NCBI GenBank assembly: GCA_045543455.1
Contig: JAZQMK010000042.1
Span: 13,567 to 77,566 of the forward strand
Direction of reading: 5' to 3'
DNA from: SIG291 sp045543455
GTDB taxonomy: Bacteria > Bacillota > Clostridia > Lachnospirales > Lachnospiraceae
Length of the DNA: 64,000 bases
The translations under genes and the position numbers were made by a program. Under the pieces are notes generated by a model. That model did not search any database, was not told where the DNA came from, and was given only the letters and a program-made list of their open reading frames with translations. Of this stretch, positions 37,357 to 46,800 are shown one piece after another; the first letter of the stretch is position 1, and each line of letters opens with the position of its first letter.

Positions 37357-38127
37357 ATGATATTTGAAACACATGCACATTATGATGATGAAAGATTTGA
37401 TGAAGACCGCGAAGAACTAATTGGCGGTCTTTATGCAAATGGAATAGAATATGCCATTAATTGTGGAGCAAGCATTGATGGCTGTAAAAAAACATTAGAA
37501 TATGTTGGTTTATATGACCATATGCTAGGGGCTTTGGGAATTCATCCTGAGGAAGCCCACACTATGGATGAAGCATTTTTTGAATGGATAAAAGAAAATG
37601 CAGCTAACAATAAAAAAATCGTTGCAATAGGCGAGATTGGTCTTGATTATTATTGGCCGGAGCCACCAAGGGATATTCAGCAGTTTTGGTTTAGAAGACA
37701 GATTGAACTGGCTAGAGAATTAAAGCTTCCAATGATTATCCATAGCAGAGAGGCCGCGAAGGATACCTTGGATATTATGAAGGAGCACAAGGCAGATGAA
37801 ATAGGTGGAGTGCTTCATTGCTTTTCTTATTCTGTTGAGCTTGCCAGGGAATTCCTTTCAATGGGCTTTTATATAGGCGTTGGTGGTGTTGTAACCTTTA
37901 AAAATGCAAAGAAATTAAAAGAAGTAGTACAGATGCTTCCGCTAGAACGCATTTTACTTGAAACAGATGCGCCTTATATGGCGCCGGAACCGCACAGAGG
38001 CAAGAGAAATTCATCACTTTTCATACCTCATATTGCTAAGACCATAGCAGATATTAAAGGTATTGAATACGAAGAAGTTGTAGAGGTGACTAACAAAAAT
38101 GCAAAACAACTATTTAGGCAATCCTAA
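37357..38127 (+). CDS. TatD-family metal-dependent DNase
   Basis: 256 residues, a TIM-barrel hydrolase. Metal ligands are visible at THAHYD (His6, His8), GEIGLDYYW, IHSREA, LHCFS and ETDAPYMAPEPHRGKRN. Family members are 3'-5' exonucleases acting in DNA quality control. It sits between metG and rsmA; its end overlaps the rsmA start by 29 bases. Confidence 0.93.
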   Translation: MIFETHAHYDDERFDEDREELIGGLYANGIEYAINCGASIDGCKKTLEYVGLYDHMLGALGIHPEEAHTMDEAFFEWIKENAANNKKIVAIGEIGLDYYWPEPPRDIQQFWFRRQIELARELKLPMIIHSREAAKDTLDIMKEHKADEIGGVLHCFSYSVELAREFLSMGFYIGVGGVVTFKNAKKLKEVVQMLPLERILLETDAPYMAPEPHRGKRNSSLFIPHIAKTIADIKGIEYEEVVEVTNKNAKQLFRQS

Positions 38128-38962
38128 AAGTACCTTAGAGATTATTAATAAATATGATTTTATGTTCCAGAAAAAGTTTGGTCAGAACTTTCTTATTGAT
38201 TCTAATATTGTAGAGAAAATCGTAAGAGAAGCTAATGTTACCAAAGAAGATATGGTGCTAGAGATAGGCCCTGGTATTGGAACAATGACACAATATCTTT
38301 GCGAGGCTGCAAAAAATGTAGTGGTAGTAGAGATTGATAAAAATCTTATACCAATACTTGGAGAGACATTGTCAGCTTATGATAACGTAACAATTATAAA
38401 CGAGGACATTTTAAAGGTTGATATTAATGAATTAGCAGAAAAATATAACGGTGGCAGACCGATTAAGGTTGTTGCCAATTTGCCATATTATATTACGACA
38501 CCTATTATTATGCAACTTTTTGAAAGTGGTGTACCAATAGATAGTATTACAATTATGGTGCAAAAAGAAGTGGCTGATCGTATGCAGGTAGGGCCTGGAA
38601 CAAAGGATTATGGCGCGCTTTCTTTAGCAGTACAGTATTATGCTAATCCAAAGATTGTATTAAATGTGCCACCAACCTGCTTTATGCCAAAGCCAAATGT
38701 GGGTTCAGCAGTAATTAAACTTACAAGACATGAAAATAATCCTGTTAATCCAAAGGATGCTACATTTATGTTTAAGCTTATAAGAGCAGCATTTAATCAA
38801 AGACGAAAGACTTTAATGAATGCATTAAATAATGCACCGGAGATAAATTATAGCAAAGAACAGATTGCAAATGCCATAGAAGCAGTAGGTTTTAGCCCAA
38901 CAATTCGTGGCGAAGCCCTTACATTAGAAGAATTTGCCAAATTATCAGATGCATTTTTATAG
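38099..38962 (+). CDS. rsmA: 16S rRNA dimethyladenosine transferase
   Basis: Dimethylates two adjacent adenines near the 3' end of 16S rRNA during 30S assembly. 287 residues. It has KKFGQNFLID, the S-adenosylmethionine loop VLEIGPGIGTMT and the catalytic NLPYYI motif, then FNQRRKTLMNAL near the C-terminus. The start at 38099 lies inside tatD. AGAGGTG is about 10 bases upstream, and the family's N-terminal NPKSTLEIINKYDF supports this start. Confidence 0.95.
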   Translation: MQNNYLGNPKSTLEIINKYDFMFQKKFGQNFLIDSNIVEKIVREANVTKEDMVLEIGPGIGTMTQYLCEAAKNVVVVEIDKNLIPILGETLSAYDNVTIINEDILKVDINELAEKYNGGRPIKVVANLPYYITTPIIMQLFESGVPIDSITIMVQKEVADRMQVGPGTKDYGALSLAVQYYANPKIVLNVPPTCFMPKPNVGSAVIKLTRHENNPVNPKDATFMFKLIRAAFNQRRKTLMNALNNAPEINYSKEQIANAIEAVGFSPTIRGEALTLEEFAKLSDAFL

Positions 38963-38974
38963 AATAGTAAAAGT

Positions 38975-39013
38975 CACTCCCACATACACTAGTGTAGAAG
39001 GGAGTGTTTTTTT
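38975..39013 (+). terminator. Terminator that also masks the next ribosome-binding site
   Basis: CACTCCC (38975-38981) pairs with GGGAGTG (39000-39006), with an inner palindrome ACACTAGTGT, followed by seven T. The next ATG comes immediately after the T run, and its only visible ribosome-binding site (GGGAG) is inside the stem. Confidence 0.8.
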
Positions 39014-39853
39014 ATGCAGTATGACAGAATGATTTCCTACGTTTATAAATGTGAAAAAGGAAATAAAACAAAAAATGCAGGCTATGTAAAAATGGATATA
39101 AGAGATAACAAATGCCGTCTGTATTTGAATTTACATACAGATAGTGAGGAAAAATTAGGAGTGTACCTCTATTATTATAAAAAAGATATGAAAAGAAGAG
39201 TATATTTGGGAAATGCATTTTCAGTCAGAGGAGTTATTGAATATAAGGATGTTTTGTGGATGGATAATGTAAATAATACAACTAAAGCATTTTCACAATA
39301 TAATGGACTTTTACTGGCTGCCTCAGATGAGGAAAGTGAGCAATACATAACTCAATGGAAGGATGAAATTGAAGAAGTTGAAGACGAGATTGAGGAGACA
39401 AAAGAAGATGTGACAGAAGAAATTGAGGAAGAAGTTACGAAAGTCCAAGAAGAGACAGTCGAAAAAGACATTGAACTTGTAACTCAGGAAAGTAATACGG
39501 AAATCTTTGAGGAAATATTTGCTAATAGGGAGGATATATTAGCATTTAGCGATGATTTATATTATAATTGTGTGGAAATAGATGAAAATGATATAGAAAA
39601 AAATCCACTTTTAAGTAAGTATATATATAACAATAGTTTTGCAATGCATGGATATTATAAATACAGACATTTATTGGCCGGAAAGATTGCTGACAATGAA
39701 AAGGCTATATTTATTGGCGTGCCGGGAAGCTTTAGTAATAGAGAAAAAATGCTGGCTTCAATATTTGGCTGTGATAGCTTTAAAAGAAGTCAGCGTGGAG
39801 ATGTGAGATATCCTAATTTTGGTTACTGGTGCTTTGAATTAACTAAGGAATAA
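39014..39853 (+). CDS. Protein of unknown function (DUF6128-like C-terminus)
   Basis: 279 residues, soluble. A beta-rich N-terminal domain (1-115) leads to a very acidic Glu-rich linker (about 116-155) and a C-terminal domain with HGYYKYRHLLAG, FIGVPGSFSNREKMLA and PNFGYWCFEL. This last part matches a Lachnospiraceae family I recall as DUF6128, with no known function. Its ribosome-binding site is buried in a terminator hairpin. The 3' end overlaps the convergent acetyltransferase gene by 31 bases. Confidence 0.75.
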   Translation: MQYDRMISYVYKCEKGNKTKNAGYVKMDIRDNKCRLYLNLHTDSEEKLGVYLYYYKKDMKRRVYLGNAFSVRGVIEYKDVLWMDNVNNTTKAFSQYNGLLLAASDEESEQYITQWKDEIEEVEDEIEETKEDVTEEIEEEVTKVQEETVEKDIELVTQESNTEIFEEIFANREDILAFSDDLYYNCVEIDENDIEKNPLLSKYIYNNSFAMHGYYKYRHLLAGKIADNEKAIFIGVPGSFSNREKMLASIFGCDSFKRSQRGDVRYPNFGYWCFELTKE

Positions 39854-40377
39854 CGCAGATGGTCTTCCCATTTATCATTAAGTCGGACATAGGAATGAGC
39901 AATACCTTCAGGGGTAAATTGTAATTTTTCAATGAGCTTAATTGATGGTGTATTAGTAGGAAGTATATAAGCTTCAATACGATTAAGACCACATTCGTTA
40001 AACATAATATCGATGGCCTTACTGATTGCTTCATAGGCGTAACCCTTTTGTGTGTAATCATGGTGTATTTTATAGCCTAATAGGGCAGATAAAAAGTCAC
40101 CTCTTAAAATGTTGTTAAAGGAGATGCTTCCGATTATCTTTGAAGTATCACCTTTTTCAAATATATAAAATCTTATATGCTTACCCTGCAAAAAGCCGTT
40201 ATATTCCATATCAAGAAGTGCTTTTTGGTATTTTCTGGTGTAGAATTCAGGGGAACGTTTAGGCTCCACAGGGTTAAAATATTCTATATTATCGCTGTAG
40301 AATTCTAAAACTCTACTGGCATAAGAAGAATCTAATATTTTTAGAGTAAGTCGTTTAGTCTCATACTCAAAAAACAT
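39823..40377 (-). CDS. GNAT-family N-acetyltransferase (RimJ/RimL type)
   Basis: 184 residues. It shows the typical start of the RimJ/RimL group (FFEYETKRLTLKILD), IIGSISFNNI and a central acetyl-CoA region (GYKIHHDYTQKGYAYEAIS). NRIEAYILPTNTPSIKLIEK and GIAHSYVRLNDKWEDHLRYSL follow. It probably acetylates a protein N-terminus or small amine; the substrate is unknown. GGAGGTGG lies just before the start. Confidence 0.88.
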   Translation of the reverse strand: MFFEYETKRLTLKILDSSYASRVLEFYSDNIEYFNPVEPKRSPEFYTRKYQKALLDMEYNGFLQGKHIRFYIFEKGDTSKIIGSISFNNILRGDFLSALLGYKIHHDYTQKGYAYEAISKAIDIMFNECGLNRIEAYILPTNTPSIKLIEKLQFTPEGIAHSYVRLNDKWEDHLRYSLVNSKHQ

Positions 40378-40443
40378 ATTGCCACCTCCATTATATCTGT
40401 TATAATAAATATATCAGAATCTTTATGAAAAGGGAAGATAATT

Positions 40444-40926
40444 ATGACAACAGATGAAAAGTATATGAAAGAAGCTTTGAAACAGGCAAAGAAAGCATAT
40501 AATCTTTGCGAAGCTCCAATAGGCTGTGTTATAGTATATGAAGATAAGATAATAGCAAGAGGATATAATCGTCGCAATACAGATAAATCTACATTGGCAC
40601 ATGCAGAGATTCTGGCAATAAAAAAGGCTAGTAAATATATGGGAGATTGGCGTTTGGAAGATTGTACCATGTACATAACCCTAGAACCCTGTCAGATGTG
40701 TGCAGGAGCAATTGTTCAATCAAGAATGAAAAGAGTAGTTGTTGGTGCCATGAATAAGAAGGCGGGCTGTGCAGGCTCAGTTATAAATTTACTTGATATG
40801 AAGGAATTTAACCATCAGGTGGAACTTACAACAGGTGTTATGGAAGAAGAATGTTCGGTTTTAATAAGTGGTTTTTTTAAGAAACTAAGGAAGCGGTGTA
40901 CTTGTGAAAAAAGAGATATTGAATAA
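40444..40926 (+). CDS. tadA: tRNA adenosine(34) deaminase
   Basis: Converts A34 to inosine in the tRNA-Arg(ACG) anticodon. 160 residues. The zinc and catalytic residues are His53 and Glu55 (LAHAEILA) with Cys83 and Cys86 (PCQMC). In many Firmicutes tadA lies next to the SRP RNA and dnaX, as here, but with one extra gene in between. The 3' end overlaps the next gene by 23 bases. Confidence 0.94.
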   Translation: MTTDEKYMKEALKQAKKAYNLCEAPIGCVIVYEDKIIARGYNRRNTDKSTLAHAEILAIKKASKYMGDWRLEDCTMYITLEPCQMCAGAIVQSRMKRVVVGAMNKKAGCAGSVINLLDMKEFNHQVELTTGVMEEECSVLISGFFKKLRKRCTCEKRDIE

Positions 40927-42235
40927 AATATTAGGAATATATATAGGATTTTTTATTATATATTCAGCTGCAAAGAGAATAGTTCCATTTGCATTATTTA
41001 TGCAGGGGCTTCCAAACGATGCAGTATATATGTTTTTTAATGTTGCCAGCGTTATTATGCTGATAGCGGCATTTTTCATAGATAAAAATGAACTTAAGGT
41101 ATATAAATGGCCTTTGTTACTTTGCTTTGTTTTGGTTACAATAATATCATCAGTTATTAACGCTAAGTATGGAATTGTGGCAAATGTAGCAGTGGTAATA
41201 TGTTCGCTTATCCATTATTTCTTGTTCTTCTCCTATTATGGAAGAGTAGGAAAAGAAAAATTTATAAAGCACATAAAGATAATTATGGATATCGTTATGG
41301 TATTTTGGATTATTGCAACAGTTGTTTCATTTGTTCAGTTTTATAAGCTTACAGCATATAGGGTTATGTTAGATGGCGTTGAACGTAGAATAGGATTCTT
41401 TGATAACAGACTCTTTGGTGTGTTTATTGATCCTAATTTTGCAGCAATAATCTCATTAGTACTTATTGTAATGGCAGTTATGAATATCCTTTCAAAGAAA
41501 CATGTAGCTTTAAAAATATGGTATATATTAACCATAGGCATTAATTTCAGCTACATTGTATTGAGTGGTTCTAGAGCTGTTGAGATATCTATGTATATAA
41601 TTGCAATGGCAGGAGCCTTTTTTGGCATATACTACTATGTTATAAAGCAGAGCAAGGCGATTAAGAAAACAGCAACAATATGCTTTGCGGTAATATTTTC
41701 TGTAGCAGTTATTTTTGTAGGCGGATTTATCACTAAAAAAATGTGGGAGGAACTACCACGATTTAATGAAGAAAAGCAAAAAAGAACAGAAGTTTCTTTG
41801 GATAGAACAGATGTCAATGAAGAAAACATTTCTAATAATAGATTTGAGATATGGAAAAGCTACGTAAATGCAATGGAAGGCAAATATGTATTTGGTATGT
41901 CTCCACGTAACTGTTTAGCTTATGCTAGAGAAAAATATCCGGATAGTTTTATGGTTGTTAGAAATTATTCAATTCATAATGGATATTTGGCTGTATTTGC
42001 ATACACAGGAATAGCTGGCTGTATATGTATATTTTCTTTTATAGCGTTTATGGTAGGAGACGTAATAAAATATATTCTCATAAAGAAGAAGGCAGATAAG
42101 GAATATATCCTGATAGTTTTAATAGTGGCAGCTCTTGCCATATATTCATTCTTCTTTACAGAACTGTTTTTAATAAATAATTTTACCAGCTCTTTAATCT
42201 GGCCGTTGTTTGGATATCTTGTATATCAGGATTAG
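40904..42235 (+). CDS. O-antigen ligase/polymerase-like membrane protein
   Basis: 443 residues with about ten membrane helices. A large external loop before the last helices (about residues 275-360) contains a NNRFEIWKSYVNAME segment and HNGYLAVFAYTG. This is the layout of Wzy/WaaL-type polymerases and ligases that join surface polysaccharides. The GTG start overlaps tadA. No other polysaccharide gene is nearby; the exact reaction is unknown. Confidence 0.75.
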   Translation: MKKEILNKILGIYIGFFIIYSAAKRIVPFALFMQGLPNDAVYMFFNVASVIMLIAAFFIDKNELKVYKWPLLLCFVLVTIISSVINAKYGIVANVAVVICSLIHYFLFFSYYGRVGKEKFIKHIKIIMDIVMVFWIIATVVSFVQFYKLTAYRVMLDGVERRIGFFDNRLFGVFIDPNFAAIISLVLIVMAVMNILSKKHVALKIWYILTIGINFSYIVLSGSRAVEISMYIIAMAGAFFGIYYYVIKQSKAIKKTATICFAVIFSVAVIFVGGFITKKMWEELPRFNEEKQKRTEVSLDRTDVNEENISNNRFEIWKSYVNAMEGKYVFGMSPRNCLAYAREKYPDSFMVVRNYSIHNGYLAVFAYTGIAGCICIFSFIAFMVGDVIKYILIKKKADKEYILIVLIVAALAIYSFFFTELFLINNFTSSLIWPLFGYLVYQD

Positions 42236-42255
42236 GGTATCAAAAGAAAAATAGG

Positions 42256-42284
42256 TTGACATCTTAGATAAAAAAAGATATACT
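42256..42284 (+). promoter_or_regulatory. Strong promoter of the SRP RNA
   Basis: TTGACA (42256-42261), exactly 17 bases, then TATACT (42279-42284). Transcription should start near 42291. Confidence 0.85.
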
Positions 42285-42310
42285 AATCTAGCGATTAAAT
42301 TAAGTTTTCA

Positions 42311-42581
42311 AATTTCCGTGCAGCCGGGGAGATAGCGGTGCCCTGTACCTGCAATCCGCTACAGCAGGGGTGATATTCTGCCTAGGGTGTTTTCTTGTAG
42401 AGCTGCCCGATATAAGTGGTGTTGAAGTTTGGGTCTTGCGCAACAGGAATCTGTGAACCATGTCAGGTTGGGAACAAAGCAGCATTAAGCAGAAGCTCTT
42501 GTGTGCCGCGAGGGTGCCTGGACCGAGCTAACTGTATCGGTAACGTCTGTGAGAGGCAAACGAAGCAGGATGCACGGATTA
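42311..42581 (+). ncRNA. ffs: Signal recognition particle RNA, large (Alu-type) form
   Basis: About 270 bases. The ends pair (CCGTGC at 42316-42321 with GCACGG at 42572-42577). The Alu-domain sequence GCCGGGGAGATAGCGGTGCC is near the 5' end. The conserved helix 8 motif that binds Ffh is present (GTCAGG, GGAA and AGCAGC at about 42461-42483). It matches the large clostridial and Bacillus form rather than 4.5S RNA. Strong promoter upstream and terminator downstream. The ends are approximate. Confidence 0.93.
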
Positions 42582-42607
42582 TAATAAATATATAATATTG
42601 ATTATTC

Positions 42608-42636
42608 ACCTTGCAGGGAGACTTGCAAGGTTTTTT
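42608..42636 (+). terminator. Terminator of the SRP RNA
   Basis: CCTTGCA (42609-42615) pairs with TGCAAGG (42624-42630), followed by six T. Confidence 0.9.
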
Positions 42637-42642
42637 AATGCT

Positions 42643-43007
42643 GCAATTTTCTATTGTCTTAACGCTAACAGTTTATTTCCTATAAAAAGGATTATCCGTA
42701 TAGGTTTTATAATGGGCAGTAAGCCCCTTAAGCAAAACTCACAACTTTGAATGGTGTTTGGCAATATGAGCTGACTTAGAGTACCTATGGTACTTTTAGG
42801 AGTATTTCATATATGCTGTTCGATGCAAGCATCACCATCATATATGAAATGCTCCTAAGGTGCTAAGCACCTCTAAGTCAGCTTTAGTTTTCTATATTCC
42901 ATTCAAAGTTGTTCAGACAGTTGCACGGGGCTTACGGTTATCTAGGATAATCCTTTTTATTTAACGGAAATTGCACAATGTTAGCTTCAAGACAATAGGA
43001 AAATTGC
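42643..43007. repeat. 365-bp nested palindrome
   Basis: The left arm (GCAATTTTCTATTGTCTT, GCTAAC, ATTTCC, AAAAAGGATTATCC, then AGTAAGCCCC and ACAACTTTGAATGG) is answered in reverse complement by the right arm with small bulges. The centre is the 115-bp cloverleaf at 42769-42883; the two midpoints agree to within about a base. The sequence has no coding potential. Confidence 0.85.
42769..42883. repeat. Cloverleaf palindrome, copy A1
   Basis: Outer stem AGCTGACTTAGAG / CTCTAAGTCAGCT. Arms: GTACCtatGGTAC; a long arm (TTAGGAGTATTTCATATATG region) with apical GATGCaaGCATC; and GGTGCtaaGCACC. Confidence 0.85.
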
Positions 43008-43217
43008 TAGGCGGTGTGTAAATGACGCTAACTTAGTCCTAGAGGACTTATATGTGTGTCCCTTATATGGTGTACTGATGCAAGCATCGTCCACCATAAA
43101 GGAACACCCATAAAGTTGCTACGCAACTTAAGTTAGCTGTGAATCTATTAACTAGATCATCGTAAGTAAAAATCAAATTGCACAATGTTAGCGTTAAGAC
43201 AATAGGAAAATTGCTAG
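42968..43217. repeat. Direct repeat pair, about 42 bp, 208 bp apart
   Basis: Bases 42968-43010 (the right arm tip of the large palindrome, containing TTGCACAATGTTAGC and AAGACAATAGGAAAATTGC) recur at 43176-43217 with two substitutions. Cloverleaf A2 lies between them. Confidence 0.85.
43027..43137. repeat. Cloverleaf palindrome, copy A2
   Basis: Outer stem GCTAACTTA / TAAGTTAGC. Arms: GTCCtagaGGAC; a long arm including ATGGTG...CACCAT with apical GATGCaaGCATC; and AAGTTGCtacGCAACTT. Confidence 0.85.
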
Positions 43218-43246
43218 ATGGGTGAGTGTAAGTCTCATAATATTTG

Positions 43247-43384
43247 GGTGAAGCTCCATTTGCAAAGAAAACACTTTGGAGACGCTGGTACTTAGTGGGT
43301 GGACGATGATAGTCGTACAGCCACTTATGTACCATTGCGTCGTAGAGTAGTGCAAGCGTGTTTTCGAGCAAATGGGCTTGCACC
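43247..43384. repeat. Long imperfect hairpin, copy B1
   Basis: A 138-base hairpin. Paired blocks from the base up are GGTG/CACC, CCATTTGC/GCAAATGG, GAAAACAC/GTGTTTTC, GACGC/GCGTC, GGTAC/GTACC and AGTGG/CCACT. Confidence 0.8.
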
Positions 43385-43386
43385 CT

Positions 43387-43499
43387 GCTAACTTAGTACC
43401 GATGGTACTTGTATGTGTTCTTCCTATATGACGTCCTAATGCGAGCATTGTCCGTCATATAGAAAGTCCTCATAAAGTTGCTACGCAACTTAAGTTAGT
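43387..43499. repeat. Cloverleaf palindrome, copy A3
   Basis: Outer stem GCTAACTTA / TAAGTTAG. Arms: GTACCgatGGTAC; a long arm with ATGACG...CGTCAT and apical AATGCgaGCATT; and AAGTTGCtacGCAACTT. Compared with A2, most arm differences are paired. Confidence 0.85.
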
Positions 43500-43563
43500 T
43501 GTGAATCTAGGAATAAAAAAGTCCATAAAGTTATAAATAAATTAAAGGGACTGATAACATATA

Positions 43564-43736
43564 GGTGAAGCTCCATTTGCTAAGAAAACCCTTGCGAGAC
43601 ATCGGTACTTAGTTGGCAGACGATGTAAGTCGTATGGCAACTTATGTACCGTTATGTCGAGAACGGAGCGCAAGCGTGTTTTTGTGCAAATGGACTTACA
43701 CCTTGCAAGCGTGTTTTTGTGCAAATGGACTTCCAC
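43564..43736. repeat. Long imperfect hairpin, copy B2, with a partial extra 3' copy
   Basis: The hairpin spans 43564-43702 with the same blocks as B1, but GACAT/ATGTC, CGGTAC/GTACCG and AGTTG/CAACT replace their B1 equivalents. The 3' end (about 34 bases, containing GCAAGCGTGTTTTTGTGC) is repeated in tandem at 43703-43736. Bases 43737-43819 up to the next gene hold nothing I can define beyond a TTGACA at 43794. Confidence 0.8.
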
Positions 43737-43835
43737 TTTTTTACCGTTCATGTCATATATTGACCACTCATGCAAAATCTATTGAAAAAATACTTGACAA
43801 TGTTAAACTTTAGTTAAAACAAAGGAGGTATTTTT

Positions 43836-46800
43836 ATGAGGTTTGATAAGAAATATTTGGTTGAATTTTTGGGAACGGCAATATTTATGTTTGTAGTATG
43901 TGGATTTGCTATGTTTGTGGGGGCTGAAAATAATGATTGGCTACAAAAATATTTTAATTTCTACGCCAATATGGGGGCATTTTTAATTGCATTTGTTGCG
44001 GGCTTAACATATATGTTGCTATACCTAGCGTTTTCTAAGGTTACGGTATGTCATTTTAATCCTATTTTTTCATTTGCTTATTTATTGGATGGAAGAATGG
44101 GAACGAAAGAATTTATCGCCTATATGGAAAGTCAGGTATTAGGTGCTGTACTAGGAGTAGGCCTTGTGGGAAAATTAATTGAAAATATGGGTATTACAGA
44201 TAAAACTCGAGGTACTATAGAAATTAAAAGATTTTATAATAGTGAGGGGAAATATGACAGCATAGATTTAGTGGTTGGAGTTTTTAAAGGAAAGCTTATT
44301 AATGTGAAGGGGAAAATGGGAAGCTTATATCCGGAAGCGGTTGCATTTATCTTAGAGGTAGTGCTAGCATTTGTTTTGGTATGGGTATTTCTAAAGATTA
44401 ATTCTGATAAAAATATAATGAGGCTTAGAGGCGTGTTTATTAGTATTTCAATGGTGATGGTATATTGGGTTGGAATTCCATATACGACAACTCTCTTAAA
44501 TCCAGCAAAGGAAATGGCCGCAATGCTTGTTAATGCCATCTTAGAACAAGAATTACTCTTAAAGGAATTATGGATATTTCTTATTGGACCAATAGCAGGT
44601 GCTAGTATAGCAGTTGGTGTATATAAGGGATATGAAATGTTAGAGGGTTGTAAACAATTAATTGGTTCTATGATATTTGTTATATTTAGTACGGAAATTT
44701 TAGGAAACTTAATATTTACATATAGTGAAAATGTAAGGGGGTATGTTTATGATTATGAAGAAGTGTTTTTATCTGCAATCGGAAATTTTCTAGTTCCTAT
44801 AGGCATAGCGGGGGCGTTTTTACTTGCACATTTTCTTAGTGGAGAGATAAGAATTACTATGTTTAATCCAGCAGTATCGTTAGCACAATTTGTTTCAAAA
44901 CAAATAAGTGCAAAGGATTGTATACATGATATTATATCTCAAATTATTGGAATGTTTTTAGGGTTTATCTCCTTTGTTTTTGTGAAGAAAGAGATATTTA
45001 GAAAGCCTGACTTAAGTTGTGGTAATAGCTTTTTGCAGTTGGGAAATATGGGGCTTGTTGCAACAATTATTTTGATATTTATTTTATATAGTGTTTTGAT
45101 TGGTATGGCGTTATATCTTAATGAAAAATTACATATTTTTTCGATGTTTATGATGGCTGGCATTATGATTTTTGTAAATGTTATTGCAATAAGGTTTATT
45201 GGTGTTATTGACAATCCTGTAAGGAGTATTTTGATTGGAGTTATAAGTAAAAAATTAAAAGATGGTATGGTTATTGTGGGTATTATGCTTGTAATAGCGT
45301 TGAGTGTTGGATTGTTATATAATAAAATGCTAAAAGTGTTGCAAAAAAGCTATATTAGAGAAATGATAGGAACATATATGTTTATGCTATTTGGTGTTGG
45401 TGGGGCTATGAGTATTGGTTTACAGCTGACAAAAAATATGGGCTTGCAGTATATGGTGGGCATTGTAGCAACCACAATGCTGTTTGGTTTAGTTTATGTG
45501 ATTTTTTATTATAGCTTTGAACAAAATGCGCAATTTAATCCGGTTATTTCCATGGCGCAATGGTTTAATGGTACATATAGTTTGAAAGAAACTGTGGTTA
45601 ATATATGTATGCAAGTTATAGGTTCCATTGGTGCATTTGCTACTTTGGTAGGAATTTATAAAATGACTGAAAGAACAGATGGAACCCTTGTAGAATATAT
45701 GACTGTTAGAGGAAAAGCACCTTCTGAGGGATCTGTTTTTGGATATTTTTCAGTTGTGTTTGATGTAGATATTTATAGTAAAATAAATAAAGCCCATTGG
45801 CAAGTATTTTTGGTTGAAATAATAGTGACAATGACGCTGTTTGTAGTAGCTGCAAATGTATTAAAGAAGAATAAAAGAAATATGTTTGCGGGACTAATAA
45901 TGGGTGTATCAATATCAGTGGCATCACTATTTGGCATAGCTTATAACAACAGCATTGGAAATGTGGCAAAAGATATAGCTTCGCTAATATTTAATTTGTT
46001 GGATGGAAATGACAAGGTGCTTTTATCCACAGTAGTAGCATTTGTAGGGGCTTTGTCAGGAATTCTATTAGGCATGTTAGTGTATAAGATTAACTTAAAG
46101 TATTTTAGGGAATTTATAGGAATGTGCATATATATAATATTGGCATTTGGAGTAAGTATGAATTTTAGAATATATTTATATAGTCATACATTTTATACCT
46201 ATAGTGATGGATATACTTCTGTTTCAAATATTAGCAATATACTCAATTATGTTGTAATAGCTATAGCATTTAGTTTGAGTTATGTAATTATATATTATGG
46301 TTTCGGAAAGGAAAATGAGGCGCATTTTAATCCATTAGTAACGATTGCATTATGGATTAATAAAAAAATAAAATTAATAAGTGCATTGTTTCACATATTA
46401 TTCCAAATGTTGGGAGCGATTGTGGGAGTTAACTTTATATATTGGCTACACGTGTTAATAGCAGGCAGATTTGATTATTCAGGGTATCAGGCATTGTGCG
46501 AATGTTGGGATCCAATAAGAGAAAGAGATTGTGGTGTTGTGGCAAATGTGGTATATGCACGTGGAATTGTAAATCCTGATAAAAAAGAAATAATAGTTGC
46601 TTTTATTGTGGAATTGATTTTTACTTGCCTAATAGTCTTGGCAATACTATATGTGAATAACAAGAAATACAGATTCTTGGGAGCATCAGGTATTATAACA
46701 GCTGGAGTTTTACTGATATCATATCTAATGGCTATTCCATTTACAGGAGGTTCATTTAATCCTGTAAGAAGCTTAGCATCAGCAATAATTAATGAGATTT

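Noticed and set aside
42769..43499. Possible tRNA or tmRNA genes, because of the cloverleaf fold
   Set aside because: Arm lengths do not fit tRNA, the middle arm is far too long, there is no T-loop GTTCGA-type sequence and no CCA end.
42968..43500. Possible CRISPR array, because of repeated segments of about 40 and 110 bases
   Set aside because: The repeats are few, unevenly spaced, strongly palindromic and of two different families, with no regular unique spacers and no cas genes in the window.
42300..43815. Several short open frames of 60-106 codons on both strands between the SRP RNA and the aquaporin-like gene
   Set aside because: They lie inside the SRP RNA or the inverted repeats, their similar peptides simply reflect the repeats, and none has a credible ribosome-binding site with coding-like composition.
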